NCBI RefSeq assembly: GCF_006265225.1
Contig: NZ_VDCS01000008.1
Location: forward strand, 164,288-228,287
Direction: 5' to 3'
DNA length: 64,000 bases
Source: Allotamlana fucoidanivorans
GTDB taxonomy: Bacteria > Bacteroidota > Bacteroidia > Flavobacteriales > Flavobacteriaceae
Under the pieces are notes generated by a model that searched no databases, was not told where the DNA came from, and worked only from the letters and a program-made list of their open reading frames with translations. Each line of letters starts with the position of its first letter. The stretch's first letter is position 1. The translations under genes were made by a program, and so were the position numbers. Shown here in pieces: positions 1 to 8,657 of this stretch.

Positions 1-1
1 G

Positions 2-586
2 GCGAAAAGAGCAGCACCAGAAGTAAACGCAGGCTCCATGGCCGACATTGCTTTCCTTTTATTAATTTTCTTCTTAGTAACAACTACTATTGAGACAGAT
101 TCTGGTATTAACAGAAAACTTCCCCCAATGGAAGAGTCTGATCAAGATGTTATCATTAAGCAAAAAAATATTTTTACTGTATTATTAAATGGTAAAGATC
201 AATTGCTCGTTGAGGACGAATTAATGGAATTGAAGGATCTAAGAAAAGCAGCAATTGAATTCTTAGACAATGGAGGAGATGGTTCATGTGACTATTGTAA
301 AGGGCCTAAAGACCCTAGTTCTTCTGATAATCCAGATAAAGCAATCATTTCCTTAAAGAATGAACGTGAAACAACATACAAAACATATATAGCAGTACAA
401 AATGAGCTTGTGGCCGCATATAATCATTTAAGAGATGCCAGGGCGGAACAGTTATATGGTATGTCATTCACTGAAATGGAAGCTAACTATAAAGATGTTA
501 ATTGGCCTGGGAATAAAGATAAATTGAAGAAGCAGATAGATCAAATTAAAGTTGATTATCCTCAAAAGCTTTCAGAAGTACAATAA
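2..586 (+). CDS. exbD: ExbD/TolR-family biopolymer transporter, first copy (5' end outside window)
   Basis: Inner-membrane ExbD subunit of a proton-driven ExbB/ExbD energiser that powers TonB-dependent or related envelope transport. The frame is open to the left edge and reads AKRAAPEVNAGSMADIAF across base 38. This is the conserved flavobacterial ExbD N-terminus, so the ATG at 38 is internal and the true start lies just outside the window. The single membrane helix (MADIAFLLLIFFLV) carries the conserved aspartate thought to bind the proton. A periplasmic domain of about 150 residues follows. It includes a CDYC motif (bases 287-298) in an Asp/Ser-rich loop that classical proteobacterial ExbD lacks. 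A second exbD starts 15 bases after the stop, indicating an operon; exbB is presumably upstream. Identity is secure; the partner machine is inferred. Confidence 0.93.
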   Translation, partial: AKRAAPEVNAGSMADIAFLLLIFFLVTTTIETDSGINRKLPPMEESDQDVIIKQKNIFTVLLNGKDQLLVEDELMELKDLRKAAIEFLDNGGDGSCDYCKGPKDPSSSDNPDKAIISLKNERETTYKTYIAVQNELVAAYNHLRDARAEQLYGMSFTEMEANYKDVNWPGNKDKLKKQIDQIKVDYPQKLSEVQ

Positions 587-601
587 TTTAATATTTAGAA
601 C

Positions 602-1078
602 ATGGCTAAATTTAATAAGAAAAAGAAAGGTGATTTGCCTGCAATATCTACGGCTTCCTTACCGGATATTGTATTTATGTTGTTATTCTTCTTTATGGTA
701 GCTACTGTAATGAGACAAAACACCTTAAAAATTGAAAATAACTTACCATTCGCTGATCAAGTTGAAAAACTTGATAAGAAAGATTTGGTAATGTATATCT
801 ACGCAGGTAAGCCTAGTGCAAACTATAAGCAGTTTGGTACTGAAGCCAGAATTCAGCTTAATGATGATTTTGCAAGTGTCAGTGAAATTGCAGCATTTAT
901 AGCAGCTGAAAGGGCTTCAAAAAGAGAGGAGTTAGTACCTTTCTTAACCACTGCTCTAAAGGTTGATAAAGATGCTAATATGGGCTTAATTGGAGATATA
1001 AAACAAGAGCTACGTAAAGTAAACGCTCTAAAAATAAATTACACTACAAAAAAAGGTAGTGTTTTTGGAAGAGATTAG
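602..1078 (+). CDS. exbD: ExbD/TolR-family biopolymer transporter, second copy
   Basis: Second ExbD-type inner-membrane protein, 158 residues. It has a short basic cytoplasmic N-terminus (KFNKKKKGD), then one hydrophobic helix around residues 22-40 with the conserved aspartate in SLPDIVFMLLFFFMV, then a periplasmic domain of about 115 residues. It follows the first exbD by 15 bases and is followed by a strong terminator, so the two are the end of one operon. Flavobacteria commonly carry such ExbD pairs; whether they form mixed or alternative complexes with ExbB cannot be told from sequence. Unlike its neighbour it has no CxxC loop. Confidence 0.92.
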   Translation: MAKFNKKKKGDLPAISTASLPDIVFMLLFFFMVATVMRQNTLKIENNLPFADQVEKLDKKDLVMYIYAGKPSANYKQFGTEARIQLNDDFASVSEIAAFIAAERASKREELVPFLTTALKVDKDANMGLIGDIKQELRKVNALKINYTTKKGSVFGRD

Positions 1079-1100
1079 TTTTTACTCTTAATTTTATAAG

Positions 1101-1133
1101 AAAAAGGTGTTTTGTTATCAAAACACCTTTTTT
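1101..1133 (+). terminator. Rho-independent terminator after the exbD pair
   Basis: A perfect 14-bp stem (bases 1101-1114 with 1119-1132, core AGGTGTTTTG/CAAAACACCT) with a 4-base TTAT loop, running into T-rich sequence. It lies 22 bases after the second exbD stop and separates that operon from the PorT-like gene. Confidence 0.9.
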
Positions 1134-1195
1134 GTTTGTATATATGTATACGCTAATACTATCTTAGTATTTCATATTGAAATTTTATATTGGAA

Positions 1196-1894
1196 ATGAA
1201 ATATTGTTTTTCGGTTTTCTTTGTCGTCTTTATTTCGCTAACTATTTTTGCGCAAGAGAAGCTGCCTAAGTCTGGTGTTGTCGATTCACTATACAAAGAG
1301 GATCATTTTTACGCAACAATGACTTATAATTTGCTTACCAATACCCCTGTTGGACTGCGGCAACGTGGCTTTTCTCTTGGTTTTAACCTCGGTTATCTAA
1401 AGGATATGCCTGTTAATAAAGCCAGAAATAAGGCTATAGCCATAGGTTTGGGCTATTCAACAAATTCGTATAATCATAACATTCTTATTTCAAAGGATGC
1501 TAACGGTGTTTTCTTGTATAATATTATTCCAGAAGGAAGTAGCTTTTCAAAAAATAAAATATCTACGCATTTAATTGAAGTCCCTTTTGAATTCAGATGG
1601 CGAACATCTACCCCGACTGATTTTGAATTTTGGCGAATTTATGCTGGATTTAAGGTGGGATATTTGTTAACGCATACTACAAAGTATATAGGTGACTTAG
1701 GAAGCTTTAAATACAGTAATAACCCACATTTTGATAATTTTCAATACGGACTTATGGTAAGTGCAGGATATAATACGTGGAATATTCATGTGTATTATGC
1801 GCTTAATCCTATATTTTCTGAGCAGGCTAAAATAGATGGAGCACGTATTGAAATGAGTACGCTAAAAATTGGTTTGATGTTTTATATCCTTTAA
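1196..1894 (+). CDS. porT: PorT/SprT-like outer-membrane beta-barrel protein (type IX secretion)
   Basis: Predicted 232-residue outer-membrane protein with an N-terminal signal peptide (MKYCFSVFFVVFISLTIFAQ) and alternating strands typical of an eight-stranded OMP_b-brl barrel. The segment KDMPVNKARNKAIAIGLGYS resembles the conserved region of PorT/SprT, a protein needed for type IX secretion and gliding in Bacteroidota. Length fits the family (about 230-245). An in-frame TTG at 1190 is also possible, but the ATG at 1196 gives a cleaner signal peptide. The order exbD-exbD-porT is, to my knowledge, recurrent in flavobacteria, which supports the call. The alternative is an unrelated small porin-like barrel. 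Confidence 0.7.
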   Translation: MKYCFSVFFVVFISLTIFAQEKLPKSGVVDSLYKEDHFYATMTYNLLTNTPVGLRQRGFSLGFNLGYLKDMPVNKARNKAIAIGLGYSTNSYNHNILISKDANGVFLYNIIPEGSSFSKNKISTHLIEVPFEFRWRTSTPTDFEFWRIYAGFKVGYLLTHTTKYIGDLGSFKYSNNPHFDNFQYGLMVSAGYNTWNIHVYYALNPIFSEQAKIDGARIEMSTLKIGLMFYIL

Positions 1895-1917
1895 ACCTTT
1901 ATTTTACGAAAATACCC

Positions 1918-2291
1918 GTTATAACTAATTTTTGTTTGGGTATATTTCTTTGCATAATATGGGGATGCTAAAATAAGACATCAAAAGAACCTATATCACG
2001 AGCAGATGACCTAGCATCGGCAGATGCTATTTTAAAATTGCAAAGAGAAGAAGGTTAGTATCAGTTAATACAATTGGAGGCGACACCTCAGATGGTGGAA
2101 GGCTTAAATGATACTGTTCAGAAAAGGCATATCTTGAAATAAAGCAGAGGTTAAACTTTCATTCGGTAGAAATGATAAAGAAAGACCAATCGTATTGGGT
2201 GTATAGGTTTAAAGGACAGTTTGAATAAGGGATTGAGGTTGAGGTGAGAACTGTGCTAAATACTCAAGGTAAATTAACTGCGTTTTTTTGA
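1918..2291 (+). pseudogene. Eroded small lipoprotein gene (nonsense codons plus one frameshift)
   Basis: No intact gene lies between 1894 and 2318, but coding-like sequence remains. One frame from about 1918 reads a lipoprotein-like signal (FCLGIFLCIIWGC) that is stopped right after the cysteine (TAA, 1969-1971). It then continues with KTSKEPISRADDLASADAIL and KLQREEG to a TAG at 2056. The frame that continues downstream, offset by one base, reads LVSVNTIGGDTSDGGRLK, stop, YCSEKAYLEIKQRL, then KKDQSYWVYRFKGQFE, stop, GIEVEVRTVLNTQGKLTAFF and a final TGA at 2291. Joined, this would be a secreted lipoprotein of roughly 120 residues. The stops are single-base changes away from sense codons. I do not recognise the family. 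Confidence 0.55.
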
Positions 2292-2317
2292 AACCTTGGC
2301 GGCATATACTCTAACTG

Positions 2318-2926
2318 CTACAACCAATAGGGTATTAAAATAAGTTGTGGCAATACCCCGATAAAAAAGCCCACCACTAGTTCTACGGCAACATGTGCTT
2401 TTACATGTAATCTTGAAGTGGCAACAGCACCAAGAACTAGGGTCATGACAGACAATGTGCCTACTATATTTATACTAAAGTGAACACTTAAGGCAATAAA
2501 AAACATGGTTAAACCAGATATTCCAATTAAATGAATACTGGCCTTAAACTTCATAATAGCTAGCATTAAACAGGTCATACTAGAAATAAGAATACCTAAG
2601 AAAAAAAAGTAGAGCTCTATAGATTCTGTAGGCGGTAAGATACGTTGAATGATAATAAGATTAATGATGCAGTTAAGCAATAACGGATACACACGCTCTT
2701 TAGTTGTTGTTAAATAGAATGACTTTACTTTTCCTAATACCTTTAAAAAGAAATAGAGTAGAATAGGTAATAAAATTGTTAATATGAATAGTGAGATTAA
2801 TTTTGCTTTTACCACATCAGGGGCAACAAATCTAGGGGTTTTTGAGAAATAAAAAATAACCCCCAACAATGGCATAAACAACGGATGAAAAATAAAGGAA
2901 AGGCTTTTAAGGAACTTATCTGTCAT
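2318..2926 (-). CDS. Polytopic membrane protein of unknown function, translationally coupled to rpoN
   Basis: A 202-residue integral membrane protein with about seven predicted helices (near residues 12-28, 41-61, 79-99, 105-127, 130-150, 155-173 and 178-200). The C-terminal stretch TSRLHVKAHVAVELVVGFFIG has the spacing of the SR...H pattern of PAP2-type phosphatases, but the other PAP2 signatures are not evident, so no enzymatic role is claimed. Its ATG overlaps the rpoN TGA (ATGA, bases 2923-2926), so the two are co-transcribed and probably translationally coupled. Flavobacterial genomes often carry a hypothetical membrane protein here. Confidence 0.75.
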   Translation of the reverse strand: MTDKFLKSLSFIFHPLFMPLLGVIFYFSKTPRFVAPDVVKAKLISLFILTILLPILLYFFLKVLGKVKSFYLTTTKERVYPLLLNCIINLIIIQRILPPTESIELYFFFLGILISSMTCLMLAIMKFKASIHLIGISGLTMFFIALSVHFSINIVGTLSVMTLVLGAVATSRLHVKAHVAVELVVGFFIGVLPQLILIPYWL

Positions 2927-4383
2927 ATTTTTTTTCTTAGACGTGCCACTGGAATATCTAGTTGCTCCCTATATTTGGCCACTGTTCGTCTTGCAATAGG
3001 ATAGCCCTTTTCTTTTAGAATAGCGGCCAAGGTTTCATCGGTTAATGGCTTTTTTTTGTCTTCTTCCTCTATAACGGTTTCTAATATTTTTTTAATTTCT
3101 TTCGTTGATACATCTTCTCCTTGATCATTTTTCATAGATTCTGAAAAGAACTCTTTGATGAGCTTGGTACCATAAGGTGTATCAACATACTTGCTATTGG
3201 CTACTCTAGATACGGTAGATACGTCCATATTAATTTCATCAGCAATATCTTTTAAAATCATTGGTTTTAAGCTGCGCTCATCACCTGATAGAAAATAATC
3301 TTTCTGATAATGCATAATGGCGCTCATGGTCACAAACAACGTTTGCTGACGTTGTTTAATAGCTTCTATAAACCATTTGGCAGCATCTAATTTTTGCTTG
3401 ATGAAAATGACAGCGTCTTTTTGCGATTTAGATTTATCTTTGGCATCTTTATACCCTTTCAACATGTTGCTATATTCTCTGGAAACATGCAGTTCTGGAG
3501 CATTTCTACCATTTAGGGTTAATTCTAATTCACCATCCACTATCCTAATGGCAAAATCGGGAACAACGTGTTCAACAATTTTATTATTTCCAGCGTATGA
3601 GCCTCCTGGTTTTGGGTTTAAATGTTCAATTTCTGAAATTGCTTCTTTCAATTGATCTTCGGAAATGTCAAACTTTTGGAGTAATTTTTTGTAGTGCTTT
3701 TTGGTGAATTGCTCAAAAGCATAATCAATAATATTAATTGCTAAATCTGTTGCGGCCGTTTTTTGTTTTCTATGTAATTGAATACTCAGGCATTCTTGTA
3801 AATTTCTTGCTCCTACACCAGCTGGATCTAATTGATGTACAATGTGAAGCACGTCCTTTATTTTGTCTTCAGTGGTATATACATTTTGAGTGAACGCCAA
3901 ATCATCCATGATGTCACTCAAATCTCTTCGTATATAACCGCTTTCATCAACACTACCGACTAAAAACTCAGCAATATCACGTTCTTCATCTGATAATCTA
4001 TAGGTGTTTAATTGATTTGTTAGGTGTTGTGTAAACGATGTGCCTGCCGCATATGGGATGCTTTTTTCCTCATCATCACTACTATAATTGTTGGCTTGAG
4101 TTCTATAATCTGGGATTTCATCATCACTTAAATATTCATCAACATTAATGTCTTCGGCATTGATAGATTCGGTATCATTAAAGTCATCAGATGAATTATC
4201 AAATTCGTTATCTATATCATTCAGACTATCTTCTTTACCACCTTCAAGTGCTGGGTTTTCTTCTAGCTCTTGTTTTAAGCGCTGTTCAAAAGCCTGCGTG
4301 GGCAACTGAATCAATTTCATTAACTGAATTTGCTGCGGCGATAGTTTTTGCGATAATTTAAATTGTAATTGTTGTTTTAGCAT
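2923..4383 (-). CDS. rpoN: RNA polymerase sigma-54 factor
   Basis: Sigma-54, which directs core RNA polymerase to -24/-12 promoters and needs an AAA+ activator to open them. At 486 residues it shows region I (QQLQFKLSQKLSPQQIQLMK), a glutamine/leucine-rich activator-interacting segment. An Asp/Asn/Ser-rich acidic region II follows (about residues 50-115). The core-binding and helix-turn-helix domains come next, and the C-terminal RpoN box reads ARRTVAKYRE, followed by LDIPVARLRKKI. The ATG at 4383 is preferred over an in-frame TTG at 4407 because it begins exactly at MLKQQLQFKLSQ, and a TAnnTTTG -7 element at 4405-4412 would place transcription start between the two. The downstream membrane gene overlaps by 4 bases. 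Confidence 0.96.
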   Translation of the reverse strand: MLKQQLQFKLSQKLSPQQIQLMKLIQLPTQAFEQRLKQELEENPALEGGKEDSLNDIDNEFDNSSDDFNDTESINAEDINVDEYLSDDEIPDYRTQANNYSSDDEEKSIPYAAGTSFTQHLTNQLNTYRLSDEERDIAEFLVGSVDESGYIRRDLSDIMDDLAFTQNVYTTEDKIKDVLHIVHQLDPAGVGARNLQECLSIQLHRKQKTAATDLAINIIDYAFEQFTKKHYKKLLQKFDISEDQLKEAISEIEHLNPKPGGSYAGNNKIVEHVVPDFAIRIVDGELELTLNGRNAPELHVSREYSNMLKGYKDAKDKSKSQKDAVIFIKQKLDAAKWFIEAIKQRQQTLFVTMSAIMHYQKDYFLSGDERSLKPMILKDIADEINMDVSTVSRVANSKYVDTPYGTKLIKEFFSESMKNDQGEDVSTKEIKKILETVIEEEDKKKPLTDETLAAILKEKGYPIARRTVAKYREQLDIPVARLRKKI

Positions 4384-4404
4384 GCCTAAAAGGTTACTTG
4401 ATAT

Positions 4405-4412
4405 CAAAAATA
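4405..4412 (-). promoter_or_regulatory. Candidate -7 element of rpoN (TATTTTTG)
   Basis: Reads TATTTTTG on the minus strand, matching the Bacteroidota TAnnTTTG consensus, about 22 bases before the rpoN ATG. The nearest TTG upstream is 24 bases away, longer than the usual 18-20, so the -33 part is weak. Confidence 0.4.
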
Positions 4413-4643
4413 ATATAATTAGATTAATTACCTACCCAACTTTGAAGGCTTTTATGAGTTCAAATGGATTCTAATACCAAGCTTTTATAATCGTTAAGCA
4501 GTTATTTGTAGATGCTTGCTGGGAGCTACTCTCCTTTGGGGGTACAAATTATATTGTTTTATATAGACAGATCAGTTTTGCCCATGGATCTTAAAGGATT
4601 ACTATACGTTTTTACTTAGAATAGGTGTTATGCAAAAATCAAG

Positions 4644-6077
4644 TTAGAATTCAGCGTTTTGAGGTGTTCTTGGAAAAGGAATAACATCTCTAATATTGCT
4701 CATACCCGTTGCAAACATTACTAAACGTTCAAAACCTAGGCCAAAGCCAGAATGTACTGCAGTACCAAATTTTCTTAAATCTAAGTACCACCAAAGTTCT
4801 TCTTCTGGAATGTTTATTGCGGCCATTTTTTCTTTTAAAACATCTAAACGTTCTTCACGTTGGGCACCTCCAACTATTTCACCAATCCCTGGGAATAGAA
4901 TATCCATGGCGCGAACCGTTTTGCCATCATCATTTAAACGCATATAAAAGGCCTTAATGTTGGCAGGATAATCAAACAAAATAACAGGACATTTAAAGTG
5001 TTTTTCTACCAAATAACGCTCATGCTCACTTTGTAAATCGGTACCCCATTCATCTATAATGTACTTGAATTTCTTTTTCTTGTTAGGTTTTGAATTTCGT
5101 AGAATATCAATAGCTTCAGTATAGCTTACTCTTTTAAAATGGTTGTCAGTAACAAAGTTTAGCTTTTCAATTAAAGACATTGGGCTGCGCTCAGCTTGAG
5201 GTTTTTTCTTGTCTTCATCTTGTAAGCGCTTATCTAAAAACTCTAAATCTTCGCGGTTGTTAACTAATATGTATTTAATAACATATTTCATAAAGTCTTC
5301 AGCCAAATCCATATTGCCAGCCAAATCCATAAAGGCTACTTCTGGTTCAATCATCCAAAATTCAGCCAAATGCCTTGACGTATTTGAGTTTTCTGCTCTA
5401 AATGTGGGGCCAAAGGTGTATACTTTACCCAGTGACATAGCATAGGTTTCTGCCTCTAACTGCCCAGAAACCGTTAGGTTTGTTTCTTTTCCAAAAAAAT
5501 CTTTTGAATAATCTACGTTGCCATTTTCATCTTTCGGCGGATTTTCAGCATCCAATGTTGTTACCTTAAACATTTCGCCAGCACCTTCAGCATCACTTCC
5601 CGTTATAATAGGGGCATGCATGTAATAAAACCCGTTTTCATTAAAGTATTTATGAATAGCAAATGACAATGCGGAACGCAAACGCATTACGGCGCTAAAT
5701 GTATTGGTTCTTGTGCGTAAGTGTGCATGTTCTCGTAAAAACTCAAAGGAATGTTTTTTAGGCTGAATAGGGTAGGTGTCTGGGTTAGAATCTCCTAATA
5801 CGTCTAATTCTTTTACTTGAATCTCTACCTGTTGTCCCTTTCCTTGGCTTTCAACAAGTTCTCCTTTTACATGAATGGCCGCACCTGTGGTAATGCGTTT
5901 TAAAAGGGCTTCATCAAATTGTTCAAAATCAACAACGCATTGTATATTATTAAGTGTTGATCCATCGTTTAGCGCAATAAATCTGTTAGCTCTAAAGGTT
6001 CTTACCCATCCTTTTATTTCAACATCAGGTATAACAATTTCTTGCGACAGTAACTCCGAAACAGTTCTTAATTGCAT
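4644..6077 (-). CDS. asnS: Asparaginyl-tRNA synthetase
   Basis: Class IIb aminoacyl-tRNA synthetase that charges tRNA-Asn with asparagine in the cytoplasm. At 477 residues it is of family length. An N-terminal OB-fold anticodon-binding domain spans about residues 15-110 (starting [20 protein letters not shown]). The class II core has motif 1 around [20 protein letters not shown], motif 2 in [20 protein letters not shown] and motif 3 in [20 protein letters not shown]. The C-terminus [12 protein letters not shown] and the region preceding it favour AsnRS over AspRS. Its presence implies direct asparaginylation. It stands alone between rpoN (261 bases away) and the MMPL gene (143 bases). Confidence 0.97.
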   Translation of the reverse strand: MQLRTVSELLSQEIVIPDVEIKGWVRTFRANRFIALNDGSTLNNIQCVVDFEQFDEALLKRITTGAAIHVKGELVESQGKGQQVEIQVKELDVLGDSNPDTYPIQPKKHSFEFLREHAHLRTRTNTFSAVMRLRSALSFAIHKYFNENGFYYMHAPIITGSDAEGAGEMFKVTTLDAENPPKDENGNVDYSKDFFGKETNLTVSGQLEAETYAMSLGKVYTFGPTFRAENSNTSRHLAEFWMIEPEVAFMDLAGNMDLAEDFMKYVIKYILVNNREDLEFLDKRLQDEDKKKPQAERSPMSLIEKLNFVTDNHFKRVSYTEAIDILRNSKPNKKKKFKYIIDEWGTDLQSEHERYLVEKHFKCPVILFDYPANIKAFYMRLNDDGKTVRAMDILFPGIGEIVGGAQREERLDVLKEKMAAINIPEEELWWYLDLRKFGTAVHSGFGLGFERLVMFATGMSNIRDVIPFPRTPQNAEF

Positions 6078-6219
6078 AAATACTAGTTTTAAAATGTAAA
6101 TATAAAGGTTTCAGCTTTTAAATTTGAAATATTAAAATGAAAAATCAATAAAAAATTTCGTTTAAAAGTCATAATAATGTTTTAATCTGTAATGATTTCT
6201 AAAGTGATTAACTTTGTTC

Positions 6220-8610
6220 TTATTCCTCCTCATCATCATCGTCAGGTATAATATTAATAGAGGGTTCTCTAAGTACCTGTTTGTTCGCAATGTTACGTTC
6301 AAGTGATAATAATAATGAAGGTAATAGTAATAAATTAGATAACATAGCAAACAGTAATGTGGCAGAAACCAGTGCCCCCAATGCTACGGTACCTCCAAAA
6401 CTAGAGATGGTAAATACTGAAAACCCAAAAAACAATACAATAGAGGTGTAAAACATACTTACCCCTGTTTCTCTAAGTGCTCCGTAAACCGATACTTTTA
6501 TTTTCCATTTGTTTGCTTGCAATTCTTGCCGGTATTTAGCCAGAAAATGAATGGTGTCATCTACAGAAATACCAAAGGCAATACTAAATACCAAAATGGT
6601 TGATGGTTTTATGGGCACCCCTAAATAGCCCATTAATCCAGCGGTAATTAATAAAGGTAATAAATTAGGGATAAGCGAAACTATAATCATTCTAGCCGAT
6701 CTGAACATATAAGCCATGAAAAGAGCAATTAATAAAATAGCCAGAGATAATGAAATAGCTAGGTTTTTAACCAAGTATTTGGTTCCTTTTTGAAAAACCA
6801 AAGCCTTACCCGTCATGGTAACATTATATTTTTCTTTTGGGAATACTTTATCAATCTTGGTTTGTAGGTTTTCTTCAATACGTTCCATTTTGTCCGTACC
6901 TATATCTTTCATAAAGGTGGTGATACGCGCATATTGCCCCGTACTATCTACAAAGTTTTTAAGCAAATCAACATTAGAAGAGGAGTTTTTTGCATAAGAC
7001 AATATAAAGTTGTTCTCTTGTGAGGTTGGAAGCTGATAGTATTTAGGATTGCCATTATAGTAAGCTTGCTTTGAATATTTAACCAAACCAACTACCGAAA
7101 TAGGTTTTGAAAGCTCGGGTGTTTCAATGATCAACTCTTCTAGTTCATTCATACGCTTCAGTGTAGACAGCTTCATAACCCCCTTTTTCCGTTTGGTATC
7201 CACCATTATTTCCAATGGCATAATACCGTTAAATTCATCTTCAAAGAAGCGAATGTCATGCACAAAATCAGATTCTTGTGGCATATCTTCAATCAAACTC
7301 CCCGATATTTTTATTTGATAAATACCAATAATACTAACGGTTAATAGGATAACGGCTGTAATATAAATGGTTATTCTCCTATGTTTCACCATTCGTTCCA
7401 TCCAATTTACAAATCCTCCAATCCAGCGTTTGTTTAAATGCTCTAGATGCCGGTCTTTTGGGAAAGGTAAAAACGTATAAATTATAGGAATAATAAGTAA
7501 ACAAAGTACAAAGATGGCCAATATACTTAGCGAGGCAACAACTCCAAATTCTTTTAATAGTTTGCTTTCGGTTAAAATGAATGTGGCAAACCCAGAAGCA
7601 GTTGTAACATTAGTCATTAATGTAGCATTGCCTACTTTCGTAATAACACGTTGCAATGACTTTACTTTGTTGCCATGAAGCTTTACTTCATGTTGGTATT
7701 TGTTGATTAAAAAAATACAGTTGGGTATACCAATAACAATAATTAGAGGCGGGATTAGTGCGGTTAATACGGTAATTTCATAATTGAGGAAACCAATAAT
7801 ACCAAGCGTCCACATAACGCCAATGCACACAACAATGAGTGAAATAAAAGTGGCTCTAAATGATCGGAAAAAGAAAAAGAATATAATAGAAGTGACTAAA
7901 AGGGCAGCAAAAATGAATAGGCCAATTTCATCTACAATATTTTGTGAGTTCAGTGTTCTGATGTAAGGCATTCCTGAAACGCGAACATCTAGATGATACT
8001 GGTCTTGAAAGGCTTCAATATTTGGAAGTAGCACATCTATAATAAAGTCTTTTCTCGCTGGTGTGTTTACAATATCTTTATTTAAATAGATGGCTGTCCT
8101 TACAGTTTTAGTGTCTTTGTTGAATAAAAAATTGTCGTAAAAAGGATATTTCTTAAACAACTCATTCTGCAACTTTTCTATTTGAGCTACTGAAGCTATA
8201 GAATCTTTTATAAAGGGTTCTAGTTTAAACCGTTCATGTTTTGTGTCCTTTATGAGTTTTTGTAAATCTTGAATAGAGATAACAGTTTCAACAGCTTCAT
8301 TAACTTTAAAAGCATCTGAGAGATGATTCCAAGCGTTTAGTTTTTCAATAGAAAAAAGAGTCGAGTCTTTAACGCCTATAACAATAAGGTTTCCTTCTTC
8401 TCCAAAGGTTTTTAAAAAATCATTATATATAAGATTTACCTCATGGTCATCTGGTAACAAATTGGCTTCAGTATACGTGAAACGCATATTTTCCCATTTA
8501 AGACTAAGCAGAACAGTAGCGGCGATTATACCAATAAGTATAATAATTTTATTACGAAGAATTAGTCTGGCAACGACATCCCAAAAGTGTTTGGTTAAAA
8601 GTTTAAGCAT
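6220..8610 (-). CDS. MMPL/RND-family inner-membrane transporter
   Basis: A 796-residue RND-superfamily protein of the MMPL/hydrophobe-exporter type, with two homologous halves. Each half has one membrane helix, a large periplasmic loop of about 190 residues and then a block of about five helices (residues about 228-400 and 625-780). The conserved SSD-like helices are clear: IIVIGIPNCIFLINKYQHE in the first half and AFGISVDDTIHFLAKYRQE in the second, the latter with the proton-relay-type Asp pair. The tail is unusually acidic (PDDDDEEE). It lacks the length and docking domains of AcrB-type drug pumps, so lipid or other hydrophobic cargo is likely but unproven. The next gene, 47 bases upstream of its stop-proximal neighbour's start, encodes a probable outer-membrane barrel. 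Confidence 0.88.
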   Translation of the reverse strand: MLKLLTKHFWDVVARLILRNKIIILIGIIAATVLLSLKWENMRFTYTEANLLPDDHEVNLIYNDFLKTFGEEGNLIVIGVKDSTLFSIEKLNAWNHLSDAFKVNEAVETVISIQDLQKLIKDTKHERFKLEPFIKDSIASVAQIEKLQNELFKKYPFYDNFLFNKDTKTVRTAIYLNKDIVNTPARKDFIIDVLLPNIEAFQDQYHLDVRVSGMPYIRTLNSQNIVDEIGLFIFAALLVTSIIFFFFFRSFRATFISLIVVCIGVMWTLGIIGFLNYEITVLTALIPPLIIVIGIPNCIFLINKYQHEVKLHGNKVKSLQRVITKVGNATLMTNVTTASGFATFILTESKLLKEFGVVASLSILAIFVLCLLIIPIIYTFLPFPKDRHLEHLNKRWIGGFVNWMERMVKHRRITIYITAVILLTVSIIGIYQIKISGSLIEDMPQESDFVHDIRFFEDEFNGIMPLEIMVDTKRKKGVMKLSTLKRMNELEELIIETPELSKPISVVGLVKYSKQAYYNGNPKYYQLPTSQENNFILSYAKNSSSNVDLLKNFVDSTGQYARITTFMKDIGTDKMERIEENLQTKIDKVFPKEKYNVTMTGKALVFQKGTKYLVKNLAISLSLAILLIALFMAYMFRSARMIIVSLIPNLLPLLITAGLMGYLGVPIKPSTILVFSIAFGISVDDTIHFLAKYRQELQANKWKIKVSVYGALRETGVSMFYTSIVLFFGFSVFTISSFGGTVALGALVSATLLFAMLSNLLLLPSLLLSLERNIANKQVLREPSINIIPDDDDEEE

Positions 8611-8657
8611 ACGTCATTTTAAAGAAGCGCAAAGGTAGAAAAATCAGGCATAATACC

